Assembly (NCBI GenBank): GCA_024696635.1
Contig: JAILGP010000215.1
Coordinates: forward strand, 1-64,000
Direction of reading: 5' to 3'
DNA from: Eubacterium sp.
GTDB lineage: Bacteria > Bacillota > Clostridia > Lachnospirales > Lachnospiraceae
Length of the DNA stretch: 64,000 nt
The translations under genes and the position numbers were made by a program. Positions 8,927 through 19,145 of this stretch are shown in pieces (within the stretch, counting starts at the first letter, position 1; each line of letters starts with the position of its first letter). The notes beneath the pieces are model-generated. The model searched no databases, had not been told where the DNA came from, and saw only the letters and a list, made by a program, of their open reading frames with translations.

Positions 8927-10054
8927 ATGGCAGAACAGAAGAAAAAAACTTTCTGGCTGAGAAATGGTACATATTTTGATTATCCAACTCTGTTCTATAT
9001 CATTTTCCTTGTGCTTTTTGGACTAATGATGGTATATAGTGCTGGTATATATGCATCCAGGATGGAATATAAAAATGCATATGGCTATCCCTTGAGACAG
9101 TTCATTTTTTCCTGTATGGGTCTGGCGATAATGTATGTGGTATCTCGTGTGAGGTATCAGGTAATAAAGAAATTTACGACTTTAATAGTAATTACCATGA
9201 TTGTTCTTCTTGGATTGGTTTTGTTGATAGGTGATGAGGTTAATGGATCTACCAGATGGATAAATCTGGGTTTTATATCATTTCAGCCTTCAGAAATAGC
9301 TAAGATTGTTGTTCCTCTTTATATGGCATATGGATGCACAGATAGGTCATATTATATGTATACCTGGAAGGGCATGCTAAAACTCTTTACTCCAGTTATT
9401 GCTATGGTTATTCTTATAGCGGTGGAGAACCTGAGTACAGCTCTCATATGTGTATTTATAGCTGGTGGAATATGGCTTATAGCAACTAAAAAATATGTAT
9501 ATCTGATTCCTGTAATTATTGTTGGAGCTATAGGTATAGTTATTCTTCTTAATATGGAAGGCTATCGAATGGAGCGTCTTCGTATATGGAGAAATCCTGA
9601 GGAAGGATATCAGACCATGCAGGGCCTGTATGCAGTAGGTACAGGTGGATTTTTTGGCAGGGGTCTTGGACAAAGCGTACAGAAAACAGGTAAGATTCCA
9701 GAGGCTCAGAATGATATGATATTCTCTATTATTTGCGAAGAGCTTGGAATTGTTGGTGCGGTAGGACTTATAATTGTATTTGTTCTTCTTATATGGAGAA
9801 TGAAGTTTATAGCCGAGGGAGCTCCTGATAGATATGGATCTCTTATAGTAGTGGGTGTACTTATCCATGTTGCTGTGCAGGTTATAATAAATATGAGTGT
9901 TGTTACAAATGTTATGCCTAATACGGGTGTTACCTTGCCATTTATTAGTTATGGTGGTTCTTCCATGATCTTTCTCCTGGCAGAAATGGGGTTGGTCCTT
10001 GGAGTTTCCCGGCAGATTGTCCCGTATGGAGATGAGGAGGAATCTTCAGAGTGA
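8927..10054 (+). CDS. ftsW: Cell division protein FtsW (SEDS glycosyltransferase)
   Basis: GSTRWINLGFISFQPSEIAKI, QNDMIFSIICEELG, GVTLPFISYGGSSM. Confidence 0.94.
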   Translation: MAEQKKKTFWLRNGTYFDYPTLFYIIFLVLFGLMMVYSAGIYASRMEYKNAYGYPLRQFIFSCMGLAIMYVVSRVRYQVIKKFTTLIVITMIVLLGLVLLIGDEVNGSTRWINLGFISFQPSEIAKIVVPLYMAYGCTDRSYYMYTWKGMLKLFTPVIAMVILIAVENLSTALICVFIAGGIWLIATKKYVYLIPVIIVGAIGIVILLNMEGYRMERLRIWRNPEEGYQTMQGLYAVGTGGFFGRGLGQSVQKTGKIPEAQNDMIFSIICEELGIVGAVGLIIVFVLLIWRMKFIAEGAPDRYGSLIVVGVLIHVAVQVIINMSVVTNVMPNTGVTLPFISYGGSSMIFLLAEMGLVLGVSRQIVPYGDEEESSE

Positions 10055-10764
10055 GAAATAAAATACATCTTATTCCGATTATTATACTGGTGATTCTCCT
10101 TGGAGGACTTCTTTATGCAAGTACATTTACACTTGATAATATAAAGATTAATGGATGTCTTATGTCCAGAGAGGATTCTGTTAAGGCAGCTATAGAGGAA
10201 GAGGCAGTGATGGGTAATACCATTATGCTTTACCTGAAAAACAGGTTTAGTCCGAAGCCTGAGATTCCTTTCGTGGCAAAGATGGATGTGAGTTTTGAGG
10301 ATAAGCATACAGTAGTTGTGGATATATATGAAAAATCCGTTGCCGGTTGTATTGAGTATATGGAAAAGTATATTTACTTCGATAAGGATGGAATTGTTCT
10401 TGAAACTATTAATGAAAGACATGATGGTGTTCCTTATATTAAGGGGTTGACGGTGAAAAGCTGGCAGCTTGGTCAGAAGCTTCCTATAGAAAATAAGAAG
10501 AAATTTGAGACTATACTTAATATAACTCAGTTAGTGGAAAAATACGATCTAAGTATTTCTGGTATTGAATTTACGGCAGATGGAGAGGTGGTGCTCTGGC
10601 ATAAAAATGTCGAAATAGAACTTGGAGACGGATCCAGTATTGCTGTTCAATTGATGAATCTTGGTAGTATTCTGGAGACAGATGGACTTGGAGAAAAGAG
10701 TGGGGTCCTTTATATGAAGGACTATACGTTGGAGAATCCTACAGCCAGTTTCAAAGAAAAGTAG
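10051..10764 (+). CDS. ftsQ: Cell division protein FtsQ/DivIB
   Basis: N-terminal TM then POTRA-like segment; overlaps ftsW by GTGA; position before ftsZ. Confidence 0.8.
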   Translation: MRNKIHLIPIIILVILLGGLLYASTFTLDNIKINGCLMSREDSVKAAIEEEAVMGNTIMLYLKNRFSPKPEIPFVAKMDVSFEDKHTVVVDIYEKSVAGCIEYMEKYIYFDKDGIVLETINERHDGVPYIKGLTVKSWQLGQKLPIENKKKFETILNITQLVEKYDLSISGIEFTADGEVVLWHKNVEIELGDGSSIAVQLMNLGSILETDGLGEKSGVLYMKDYTLENPTASFKEK

Positions 10765-10823
10765 GAAATGTACTTCTATAAGTAGTAAAAACATACCAAT
10801 TTTTGAATTTACATAATATTTTC

Positions 10824-10852
10824 TTGATATTTATTTAAAAATTTCGTACAAT
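10824..10852 (+). promoter_or_regulatory. Sigma-A-like promoter for ftsZ
   Basis: TTGATA - 17 bp - TACAAT. Confidence 0.65.
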
Positions 10853-10921
10853 AGGCGATAGGTATGATTAGATATAGGGTTTTTATATATAATTAGTAAT
10901 ATTTTTAAGGAGGATGGAACC

Positions 10922-12142
10922 TTGCTTGAGATAAAGTCAAACGATGAGAAGAACCCTGCACGTATATTAGTAATTGGTGTTGGTGGTGCAGGAAATAATG
11001 CAGTAAACAGAATGATTGATGAGAATGTTGAGGGAGTTGAGCTTATTGCTATAAATACTGATAAGCAGGCACTTTCACTCAGCAGGGCTACAACAAAGAT
11101 TCAGATTGGTGAAAAACTGACTAAGGGACTTGGTGCTGGAGCTAAGCCTGAAATCGGTGCCAGTGCTGTTGAGGAAAACAGGGAAGAGATAAATGACATT
11201 ATTAAGGATGCAGATATGGTGTTCGTTACCTGTGGTATGGGTGGCGGAACAGGTACAGGTGCTGCTCCTATAGTTGCTGAGATAGCTCGTAATCTTGGAA
11301 TTCTGACTGTAGGTGTTGTGACTAAGCCATTTTCCTTTGAAGGTAAACCACGTATGGCTAATGCTTTAAATGGTATAGCAAAGCTTCGTGAAAATGTTGA
11401 TACACTTATTGTTATTCCTAATGATAAGCTTCTTCAGATTTGTGATAAGAGAACAAGTATTCCTGATGCACTTAAGAAGGCTGATGAGGTTCTTCAGCAG
11501 GGTGTTCAGGGTGTTACAGATCTTATTAATAAGCCGGGTCTTATCAACCTTGACTTCGCTGATATCCAGACAGTTATGCGTGATAAGGGTATCGCTCATA
11601 TCGGTATCGGATTTGGTAGTGGTGATAATAAGGCTGTTGACGCTATTAAGTCAGCTATGGATTCACCTCTTCTTGAAACAACTGTTAATGGTGCATCTGA
11701 TATCATTGTTAACTTCTCTGGAAATGTTGGTATCGTTGAAGCATACGATGCAATTACATATCTTTCAGAGGTTGCTGGTGAAGAAGCTAATATTATCTTC
11801 GGTACAGTTGATAATGACGTTTCAGGAGAGGATGTAAGCATTACAATTATCGCTACAGGTCTTGAAGATGTAGATAGGGTTGGAAATGTAATGTCTTCAA
11901 AGGTTTCTACCGTTTCAAGTCCAGCTCCTAAAGCTCCTACATTTGGAGATATTAAGACACCTAGCATGTCTGCAACAAAGAAGGTTCAGACTAAGGTAAC
12001 ACCTGTTCCACTTAATCTTGGTGGTTCATCTGAACCAGTAAGTAATTCTCAGCCTATAGGTGGAGGACAGGAGCCAACAAGCCCTGCAAGCTCCAACTCT
12101 GGACAGAATATTAAGATTCCTGATTTTCTTAAGAGAGGCTAA
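10922..12142 (+). CDS. ftsZ: Cell division protein FtsZ
   Basis: [28 protein letters not shown] start after RBS aaggaggatgg; C-terminal IPDFLKR. Confidence 0.98.
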   Translation: MLEIKSNDEKNPARILVIGVGGAGNNAVNRMIDENVEGVELIAINTDKQALSLSRATTKIQIGEKLTKGLGAGAKPEIGASAVEENREEINDIIKDADMVFVTCGMGGGTGTGAAPIVAEIARNLGILTVGVVTKPFSFEGKPRMANALNGIAKLRENVDTLIVIPNDKLLQICDKRTSIPDALKKADEVLQQGVQGVTDLINKPGLINLDFADIQTVMRDKGIAHIGIGFGSGDNKAVDAIKSAMDSPLLETTVNGASDIIVNFSGNVGIVEAYDAITYLSEVAGEEANIIFGTVDNDVSGEDVSITIIATGLEDVDRVGNVMSSKVSTVSSPAPKAPTFGDIKTPSMSATKKVQTKVTPVPLNLGGSSEPVSNSQPIGGGQEPTSPASSNSGQNIKIPDFLKRG

Positions 12143-12198
12143 GATACTGAAGTAAAGCTAGCTTAATAATTTGATTAGTATTTTTGTTTAATAATTAA

Positions 12199-12229
12199 AG
12201 CCGATGACCTGACGGGCCGTCGGCTTTAA
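12199..12229 (+). terminator. Terminator-like hairpin downstream of ftsZ
   Basis: AAAGCCGA...TCGGCTTT, weak T tract. Confidence 0.6.
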
Positions 12230-12284
12230 ATCATTTAATAAATTTTGTTCTTTTTGAGTTTTGGATGGTTAAAAGAGGAGATAT

Positions 12285-13043
12285 ATGGTAAGCGTAATTA
12301 TTCCATATCATAATAACAGACGGACTATTATGGATACTCTGGATTCTGTTGCCAGGCAGACATATAGGGATGTGGAGGTTATTATAGTGGATGATATGAG
12401 TCTTCCTAGTCAAAGAGTTGAGGATATTGTTGAAGACTATGATAGTTTTCCTTTTCCTATAATGGTTATTAATAGTAAAAAGAATCTGGGGGCATCAGGA
12501 GCCAGAAATCTGGGAGTTAGAAATGCCCGTGGAAAATATATAGCATATCTTGATTCTGATGATGTTTGGAAAGAGGATAAGCTGGATAAACAGATAAAGA
12601 TAATGGAAAAATTTACTTATATGGATAAATATCCTAAGATATGTTTTACTGGAAGAAGACTTATATCTTTATCAGGAAAATCCTACAATAAAATTATTGG
12701 ATGTGATATGATTGTAAATTATGATAAATTGCTTCTTTCTAATCAGATAAATTGTTCATCTGTATTGATCAGAAGGGTGGATGCCCTTAAATATCCATTT
12801 CCTGATGGTAATCTTCATGAGGATTATGCGGTTTGGCTTAAGCTTTTGGAGGATGGTGGATATGGAGTTGGTATAAATAAACCTCTTCTGGATTATAGGA
12901 TTAGTATGGGAAGCAGATCGTCTAATAAGTTTAAATCTGCCCTAATGACCTACAGGGTCTATAGGTATATAGGTCTTTCATTTTTCAAATCACTTAAGTA
13001 TATGAGGTCTTATATAGTTAAGGGCATAGAAAAATATGCTTAA
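12285..13043 (+). CDS. Family 2 glycosyltransferase
   Basis: VSVIIPYHNNRRTIMDTLDSVARQTYRDVEVIIVDDMS, NLGASGARNLGVRNARGKYIAYLDSDDVW. Confidence 0.93.
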   Translation: MVSVIIPYHNNRRTIMDTLDSVARQTYRDVEVIIVDDMSLPSQRVEDIVEDYDSFPFPIMVINSKKNLGASGARNLGVRNARGKYIAYLDSDDVWKEDKLDKQIKIMEKFTYMDKYPKICFTGRRLISLSGKSYNKIIGCDMIVNYDKLLLSNQINCSSVLIRRVDALKYPFPDGNLHEDYAVWLKLLEDGGYGVGINKPLLDYRISMGSRSSNKFKSALMTYRVYRYIGLSFFKSLKYMRSYIVKGIEKYA

Positions 13044-13079
13044 ATTTTTTGATATAGAATATGAATTTTAGGAGAAAAT

Positions 13080-13982
13080 ATGGAACAAAAAGGTGGTAGA
13101 GCGGAGCTTCTTCTGGCTGCTCTTAAGATGAGGGTTCAGGATGCTCCTTCAGAAACATTTCATTCTGAAAAAGCGGTTTTAGATAGGGCTGACCTGCTTC
13201 GTATTATTGATAACGTTACTGAGGTCGTGACAAATGAACTTAAAATGTATCGCGAGGTAACAGATAAGCGTGCCAAAATTCTTGGAGATGCTCAGGCAGA
13301 GGCTGAAGAGATTTTATATCAGGCAGAGAAGACTGCAAGCCGCATAAGAGTGACCAAGAGAAAGGATGGGGAGCCGCCTGCATTTCGTCCTTCGGAATTT
13401 TCTAAGGAAGACAAGGACATGCTGAGGACTGCTTCTGATATATATGCTGCTTCATTGATTTATACAGATGAAATGCTGACTGAGGTGGATCATCTTGTTC
13501 AGGATAGCTATGATAAAATCGAGCAGGAGTATTCTCGTATGAGAAGTACTCTTAGACAGAAGATTGAAGATATATCAGAGAATAAGTCTGAGCTTATGAG
13601 TAATCTTAACTCCCTTAAGGCTAATGATAGATATGCTCAGATTCTTGAACTTAGTGATTTGCTTTCTGTTGAGCTTTATAAGGAACGCATGAAGGCTATG
13701 GCTAAAGAGAGAGAAGACAAGGCTCAGCTTAGCTTTGAATTATCTGATTCTAAGAATGAGGTCAGGGTTTCATCTGAAAGACCAGCGATTAATCCTGACA
13801 GGACAGCTAAGAAGATTAATCAGAAAAAGGAAAGCATCGATATAGAGGTTATGGATAGATCTTCAGAGGTGGTTTCTAAAGATGTAAAGGATGTTAAGGG
13901 TATAAAGAATATAAAGGATAATAAGGATATAAAGGATAATAAGGATATAGATGTAGATTCTAAATCCAAAAAGTCAGAATAA
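13080..13982 (+). CDS. Coiled-coil protein of unknown function
   Basis: Heptad-rich ORF with good RBS (aggagaaaat) and a low-complexity KDIKDNKD tail. Confidence 0.8.
   Translation: MEQKGGRAELLLAALKMRVQDAPSETFHSEKAVLDRADLLRIIDNVTEVVTNELKMYREVTDKRAKILGDAQAEAEEILYQAEKTASRIRVTKRKDGEPPAFRPSEFSKEDKDMLRTASDIYAASLIYTDEMLTEVDHLVQDSYDKIEQEYSRMRSTLRQKIEDISENKSELMSNLNSLKANDRYAQILELSDLLSVELYKERMKAMAKEREDKAQLSFELSDSKNEVRVSSERPAINPDRTAKKINQKKESIDIEVMDRSSEVVSKDVKDVKGIKNIKDNKDIKDNKDIDVDSKSKKSE
13911..13946 (+). repeat. 18-bp tandem repeat x2 in coiled-coil gene
   Basis: ATAAAGGATAATAAGGAT twice. Confidence 0.9.
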
Positions 13983-14015
13983 ATTATATAATATTAAGGA
14001 ATGTAAGGTGAGAAA

Positions 14016-14522
14016 ATGTCGCAAGATCATAAAGTAGAGCAGAGCTTAGAGAAAAAACAAACAAGTAGAGAAGAGGAAATCAGACTGAATGATTATCCTG
14101 AATCATATGTAAGAGTTGTAAATTATTATGAAACAGACCAGATGCATGTGGTTCATCATTCAAATTATGCCAGGTATCTTGAAGAGGCTAGACTTCATAT
14201 GATGGATCAGATAGGGCTTGCCTATGATAAGCTTGAAAGAATGGGGATTATAATTCCTGTTTTGGAGCTTCATGATTATTATATAAAGTCAATAGGTTAT
14301 GGGGATATAATTGAAATTGTTCCAAGAATTATAAAGCTTTCCTCTGTCAGATTTACTCTTAAGTATAATATATATAGGTCAGGTACGGATGAACTGCTTC
14401 ATAAGGCAGAAACCAGTCACGCCTTCCTTGATTCAGAATTTAAGCCAATCAGTCTTAAACGTAAATTTCCTGAGATTTATGATACCTTTCTTAAGCTTGT
14501 GGTCAAAGATGATGGTCAGTAG
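14016..14522 (+). CDS. Acyl-CoA thioesterase, 4HBT/YbgC-like hotdog fold
   Basis: VRVVNYYETDQMHVVHHSNYARYLEEARLHMM. Confidence 0.88.
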   Translation: MSQDHKVEQSLEKKQTSREEEIRLNDYPESYVRVVNYYETDQMHVVHHSNYARYLEEARLHMMDQIGLAYDKLERMGIIIPVLELHDYYIKSIGYGDIIEIVPRIIKLSSVRFTLKYNIYRSGTDELLHKAETSHAFLDSEFKPISLKRKFPEIYDTFLKLVVKDDGQ

Positions 14523-14597
14523 TGTCATATAAAAATTCAAGTATTATAAATTGGTTTATACTATAAGAGTAGTCAGGTTTAATATAGAATATAATTA

Positions 14598-14633
14598 AAA
14601 TGCCATATCAGAGTCGTATCTGATATGGCATTT
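14598..14633. terminator. Bidirectional terminator between convergent genes
   Basis: AAATGCCATATCAGA-gtcgta-TCTGATATGGCATTT, perfect 15-bp stem. Confidence 0.92.
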
Positions 14634-14648
14634 ATTTTATTAAATTAA

Positions 14649-15242
14649 TTAAATTTTATTATTTGCAATCATATCTATAGCCTGTGGAAGAATTACCCAT
14701 TCGGCTTCCTCCATGATTCTTCTTTGAAGTATCTCAGGTGTGTCTCCAGGAAGAACATTTACTGCTTTCTGAAGGATGATAGGACCTGTATCAGTTCCTG
14801 CATCAACGAAGTGTACTGTTGCTCCTGAAACCTTTACTCCTCTTGCCAGGGCTGCTTCATGAACTCTGAGTCCGTAGTAGCCTGTACCACAGAAGGAAGG
14901 TATGAGAGAAGGGTGGATGTTTATTATCTTGCCTTCATATTTCTGAATAACAATTTCAGGTATAACAACCAGGAAACCTGCCAGAACAATCAAATCCGGG
15001 TCGTAGCTATCCAGTGCAGCAAGAAGAGCTTTATTGAAGCTTGCTCTGTCAGGATAATCCTTAGGAGCTACAACCTTGTTATCTATTCCGGCCTTTTCGG
15101 CACGTTCAAGAGATTTGACACCGTAGTTATTAGAGATAACACCAACGATCTCTGTATTTGTAACTGTTCCGTCCTGAACCTTATCTATTATAGCCTGGAG
15201 GTTTGTACCGCCTCCGGATACCAGTACGACAACTTTTAACAT
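14649..15242 (-). CDS. purN: Phosphoribosylglycinamide formyltransferase
   Basis: VLVSGGGTNLQAIID, NIHPSLIPSFCGTGYYG, GATVHFVDAGTDTGPII. Confidence 0.97.
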   Translation of the reverse strand: MLKVVVLVSGGGTNLQAIIDKVQDGTVTNTEIVGVISNNYGVKSLERAEKAGIDNKVVAPKDYPDRASFNKALLAALDSYDPDLIVLAGFLVVIPEIVIQKYEGKIINIHPSLIPSFCGTGYYGLRVHEAALARGVKVSGATVHFVDAGTDTGPIILQKAVNVLPGDTPEILQRRIMEEAEWVILPQAIDMIANNKI

Positions 15243-15272
15243 ATTATTTCCTCACTTATAGATAATCATAGA

Positions 15273-16298
15273 TTATAGAAGAACAACACCTTTATCTCCG
15301 GCTACGATATCACCAATGATAAGAGCCTGATCACCTGCAGAGTTAACAGCCTTAACAACTGCATCTGCATCCTCTGCTTTAACAGCAAGCATCATACCAA
15401 TACCCATGTTATAGGTATTGTACATAACGTGTTCTTCAACATTTCCTTCCTTAGCCATAAGCTTGAAGATAGGGGGTACATCGTAAGAGTTTTTGTTTAC
15501 TCTGGCAAGTGCTCCTTCAGGAAGCATACGAGGTATATTCTCATAGAAACCACCGCCAGTTATATGACTTGCGCCCTTAACTGTTAATCCTGCATCCTTA
15601 ATAGCCTTAAGAGCTTTAACATATATTCTTGTAGGAGTGATAAGAGTTTCTCCTACAGTTGCTCCCAGATCATCAACATATCTTGAAAGGCTCTCCTCTG
15701 TAGTTCCGAAAATCTGTCTTACTAATGAGAAACCATTACTATGTACACCACTTGATTTGATACCTACAAGAACATCGCCGGCTTTAATATCATTTCCGGT
15801 AATGAGCTTGCTTTCATCTACAACGCCAACTGCAAAACCTGCAAGATCATATTCTTCCTCAGGCATAAGTCCTGGATGCTCAGCAGTTTCACCACCAATA
15901 AGTGTGCAGCCTGCCTGAAGACAGCCTTCAGCAACACCGCTTACTATTGTTGCTATTTTTTCCGGGATATTCTTGCCGCATGCAATATAGTCAAGGAAGA
16001 AGAGAGGTTCAGCTCCTGCGCAGGCTATATCATTAACGCACATGGCTACACAGTCTATACCTACTGTGTCGTGCTTGTCCATAACAAATGCAAGCTTTAT
16101 CTTAGTACCAACACCGTCAGTTCCTGAAACCAGTGTAGGTTTCTCCATATTTTTGAAACCTGCCATTGAAAATGCACCAGAGAATCCTCCGATTCCACCT
16201 AATACTTCGCTTCGCATGGTCTTTTTTACGTGTTCCTTCATAAGCTCAACTGACTTGTAGCCCGCTTCGATGTCAACACCTGAATTCTTATAATCCAT
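15273..16298 (-). CDS. purM: Phosphoribosylformylglycinamidine cyclo-ligase
   Basis: [41 protein letters not shown]. Confidence 0.97.
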   Translation of the reverse strand: MDYKNSGVDIEAGYKSVELMKEHVKKTMRSEVLGGIGGFSGAFSMAGFKNMEKPTLVSGTDGVGTKIKLAFVMDKHDTVGIDCVAMCVNDIACAGAEPLFFLDYIACGKNIPEKIATIVSGVAEGCLQAGCTLIGGETAEHPGLMPEEEYDLAGFAVGVVDESKLITGNDIKAGDVLVGIKSSGVHSNGFSLVRQIFGTTEESLSRYVDDLGATVGETLITPTRIYVKALKAIKDAGLTVKGASHITGGGFYENIPRMLPEGALARVNKNSYDVPPIFKLMAKEGNVEEHVMYNTYNMGIGMMLAVKAEDADAVVKAVNSAGDQALIIGDIVAGDKGVVLL

Positions 16299-16671
16299 GA
16301 TCTTCCTCCTAAGATTTTTAATTTACAGGTAAGTAACCTTTAAACAACACCTAAATTTTAATAGAGAAAATAAGATTTGTAAAGTATGGCTTTGACCTTG
16401 TTACATAGAAAAATAGACGAAAATGATACTTATTAATGGCATTTTTAACAATGAATACTAAGCGTTATTATTATAAGTTAAAAATAAGTAAAAATTATAA
16501 ATATTAAGTAATTTCTCAAAAGCCTTGCTTTTACTTGGTTGAAAAGTATGGTATGATGTTTAAAGTGCCATAGGTATGTTCATATATTTTATGGTCAAGT
16601 AAATAGATTAAGAAATAAAGGACTATATAATTAGTAATGAGTTTTTAGATCATAACGAAGGGGGTTCGAAT

Positions 16672-18993
16672 ATGATTGATAAAGCCAGACCTACTATAGG
16701 TTTTTTAACGTGTCATCTAGATAATGACTATGCCTTTGAAATAATTAAAGGGGTTGAGTATGCGGCGGAGGAGGCAGATGTTAATCTTATAATCATGCCA
16801 GGCATGTATCTTAATGCTTCTTATAATGATCCCATTAATGCAAAATATGATTATCAGTATAATTCGATTTTTTATTATGCCGGAAAGAAATCTCTGGATG
16901 CTCTTATTGTGTCTATAGGTTCAATTGGCAGTTTTATTTCTGTGGAAGATAAGAAGGCCTTTCTGGATAATTTTGATGTACCTGTACTTACGATAGAGGC
17001 GGAGCTTTCTGGATATCCATTCTTATATACAGAAGGGGCTTCTGGACTTAGAACTGCAGTTGAGCATCTGATAAAAGATCATGGTAAAACTAAGATTGGA
17101 TTTGTTTCCGGTCGTCTGGAAAATGCAGATGCTCTGGAAAGGTTTAATATATATAAGAAGGTTTTAGCAGAGAATGACATTCCTTATGATGAAAAGAAGG
17201 TAGGCTATGGAGATTTCTCTGAATTTACTGAGGATATAGTAGGCAGGATGCTGGATGATAATCCGGATCTGGAAGCCATTGTTTTTGCCAACGATACTAT
17301 GGCTATTGGTGGTTATAAGGCAATTAAAAAGAGGGGGCTTGTAATTGGTAAGGATATATTAGTTACCGGTTATGATAATACGCCTACATCCCTTATGCTG
17401 ACTCCACAGTTAACCACTGTTGATAATAATGTTATGGATCTTGGTTACAATGCTGTATACCAGGCTTTGGAACTTATTAAGACTGGAGAAACTTCTATAT
17501 CACTCCTTCACTCAAAGATGGTAAAAAGACTATCCTGCGGATGTAATCCGTCTTCAGACCATAAGCTTATAGAGATGATGACTAATAAGCTTGATAAGAT
17601 AACAAGTGATGAGCTTTTAAACGATTTTTATAAGCTGTTTATGAGTCATTATGATAATAAGTTTTATTCCAGACAGCTTTTTGAAGCTTTGACACCATAT
17701 TTTAAAATATTTACGGATATTATATATAGTTCAGATTATAAGTCTGATGGGGAATTGAGAGAGGCTACGAATGCTGTAATGGAAAAAACCATTATAGTTC
17801 ATTATTTTTCTCATAGTAAATTTACTTATATTATAAGTCTCTTATCAAGCTTCCTGCTTAATCTTGGCCTTAGTGAAGAAAAACATGAGAAGTTGGAAAG
17901 TGCTTTTAACACAGTTTTATCCTATTTGTCTTTCTATCTTTCTACAGAATATATGATGGAGGTTAAGGCTAATAAGGAAAGTGTATGGCAGTCCATGCGT
18001 TTAACAAGAGATACACTTCTTACTGCAACGGATGATGAAAGATGTTACAAGCTGATAGCTGAGAATTTGTATAATTCAAGTGGATTCCAGTCTGCTTATG
18101 TATATCTTTATGATGAGCTTCCGACACTTCTTAATGATGGAATGTGGAGGGTTCCAAAGTATGTTATGCTTCAGGCTTATTGCAAGGATGGTAAGGCCGG
18201 TGTTCTGGATGAGGGGGATCGTATCCTTCCTTCTTATATGATATTTAATCATAAGTACACACCAAATGAGCGCCGTCATACTATGGTCCTTACGCCGCTT
18301 TTTACAAATGAGGCTCAGCACGGATTACTTCTTTGTGAGACTGTTATTTCCAATTTCAGCAAGGTTTATACTACATCGCTTCAGCTGGCTACATCTCTTA
18401 AGTTTATAATACTTATGAAACAGGAGATGGCTATTCAGAACAGACTTGAGCAGACCATGAATGAAATAAGGGATAAAAATGATCAGTTAAATGCTATATC
18501 TGTCACAGATGAATTAACAGGTCTTTATAACAGGCGTGGATTCTTTGAGGCGGTGGATCAGCTTCTGACCAATGCAAGCTACAATGGTAAAACTGGTCTT
18601 ATAGGTTATATTGATATGGATAATCTTAAGCAGGTAAATGACAGATATGGTCATAAGGATGGTGACTTTGCTCTTACCAGTATTGCTAATACCCTTAGAA
18701 AGAGTTTTCCAAAGGGAAGCATTATGGCGAGAATAGGTGGAGATGAATTTGCTGTTTTTGTTCCAGATCTGGATACAGATGCTTCTAATAATATTATAAA
18801 TAGTATGGCTTATTATCAGGAAAGGCTTAATGAACAGGATGGTAAACCTTATTTTATAGAATTCAGTTATGGCTTTCAGAATATTGAGATTTCGGACCAG
18901 GTTGATATAGAAACAGAGATGATGTATGCAGATGAAAAGCTTTATCTGGATAAAAAGAATAAACGTAAGGATGTTGATAAGAAGGCAAATTAA
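16672..18993 (+). CDS. LacI/periplasmic-binding-like sensor domain fused to GGDEF diguanylate cyclase
   Basis: N-terminal PTIGFLTCHLDNDYAFEIIKGVEYAAEE, FANDTMAIGGYKAIKKRG; C-terminal DELTGLYNRRGFF and RIGGDEFAVF. Confidence 0.93.
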   Translation: MIDKARPTIGFLTCHLDNDYAFEIIKGVEYAAEEADVNLIIMPGMYLNASYNDPINAKYDYQYNSIFYYAGKKSLDALIVSIGSIGSFISVEDKKAFLDNFDVPVLTIEAELSGYPFLYTEGASGLRTAVEHLIKDHGKTKIGFVSGRLENADALERFNIYKKVLAENDIPYDEKKVGYGDFSEFTEDIVGRMLDDNPDLEAIVFANDTMAIGGYKAIKKRGLVIGKDILVTGYDNTPTSLMLTPQLTTVDNNVMDLGYNAVYQALELIKTGETSISLLHSKMVKRLSCGCNPSSDHKLIEMMTNKLDKITSDELLNDFYKLFMSHYDNKFYSRQLFEALTPYFKIFTDIIYSSDYKSDGELREATNAVMEKTIIVHYFSHSKFTYIISLLSSFLLNLGLSEEKHEKLESAFNTVLSYLSFYLSTEYMMEVKANKESVWQSMRLTRDTLLTATDDERCYKLIAENLYNSSGFQSAYVYLYDELPTLLNDGMWRVPKYVMLQAYCKDGKAGVLDEGDRILPSYMIFNHKYTPNERRHTMVLTPLFTNEAQHGLLLCETVISNFSKVYTTSLQLATSLKFIILMKQEMAIQNRLEQTMNEIRDKNDQLNAISVTDELTGLYNRRGFFEAVDQLLTNASYNGKTGLIGYIDMDNLKQVNDRYGHKDGDFALTSIANTLRKSFPKGSIMARIGGDEFAVFVPDLDTDASNNIINSMAYYQERLNEQDGKPYFIEFSYGFQNIEISDQVDIETEMMYADEKLYLDKKNKRKDVDKKAN

Positions 18994-19145
18994 AGAACTG
19001 TCTTTAGAATGATTTTATTTAGTATTTTATTTGATACAAAAATGATATTTTATGATTGCTTTTTTGATGGTTCCATCTTATAGAATGTCGCGTAGCATAA
19101 AAGCAAAATAAAAGAAAATTTATAGAGAAGAGGTTTAATTTAAAA

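Noticed and set aside
11388-11837. 149-aa same-strand out-of-frame ORF in ftsZ
   Set aside because: Leu/Ser-rich shifted frame of a confident gene.
14859-15239. 126-aa plus-strand ORF opposite purN
   Set aside because: Antisense to a confident purN; no supporting signals.
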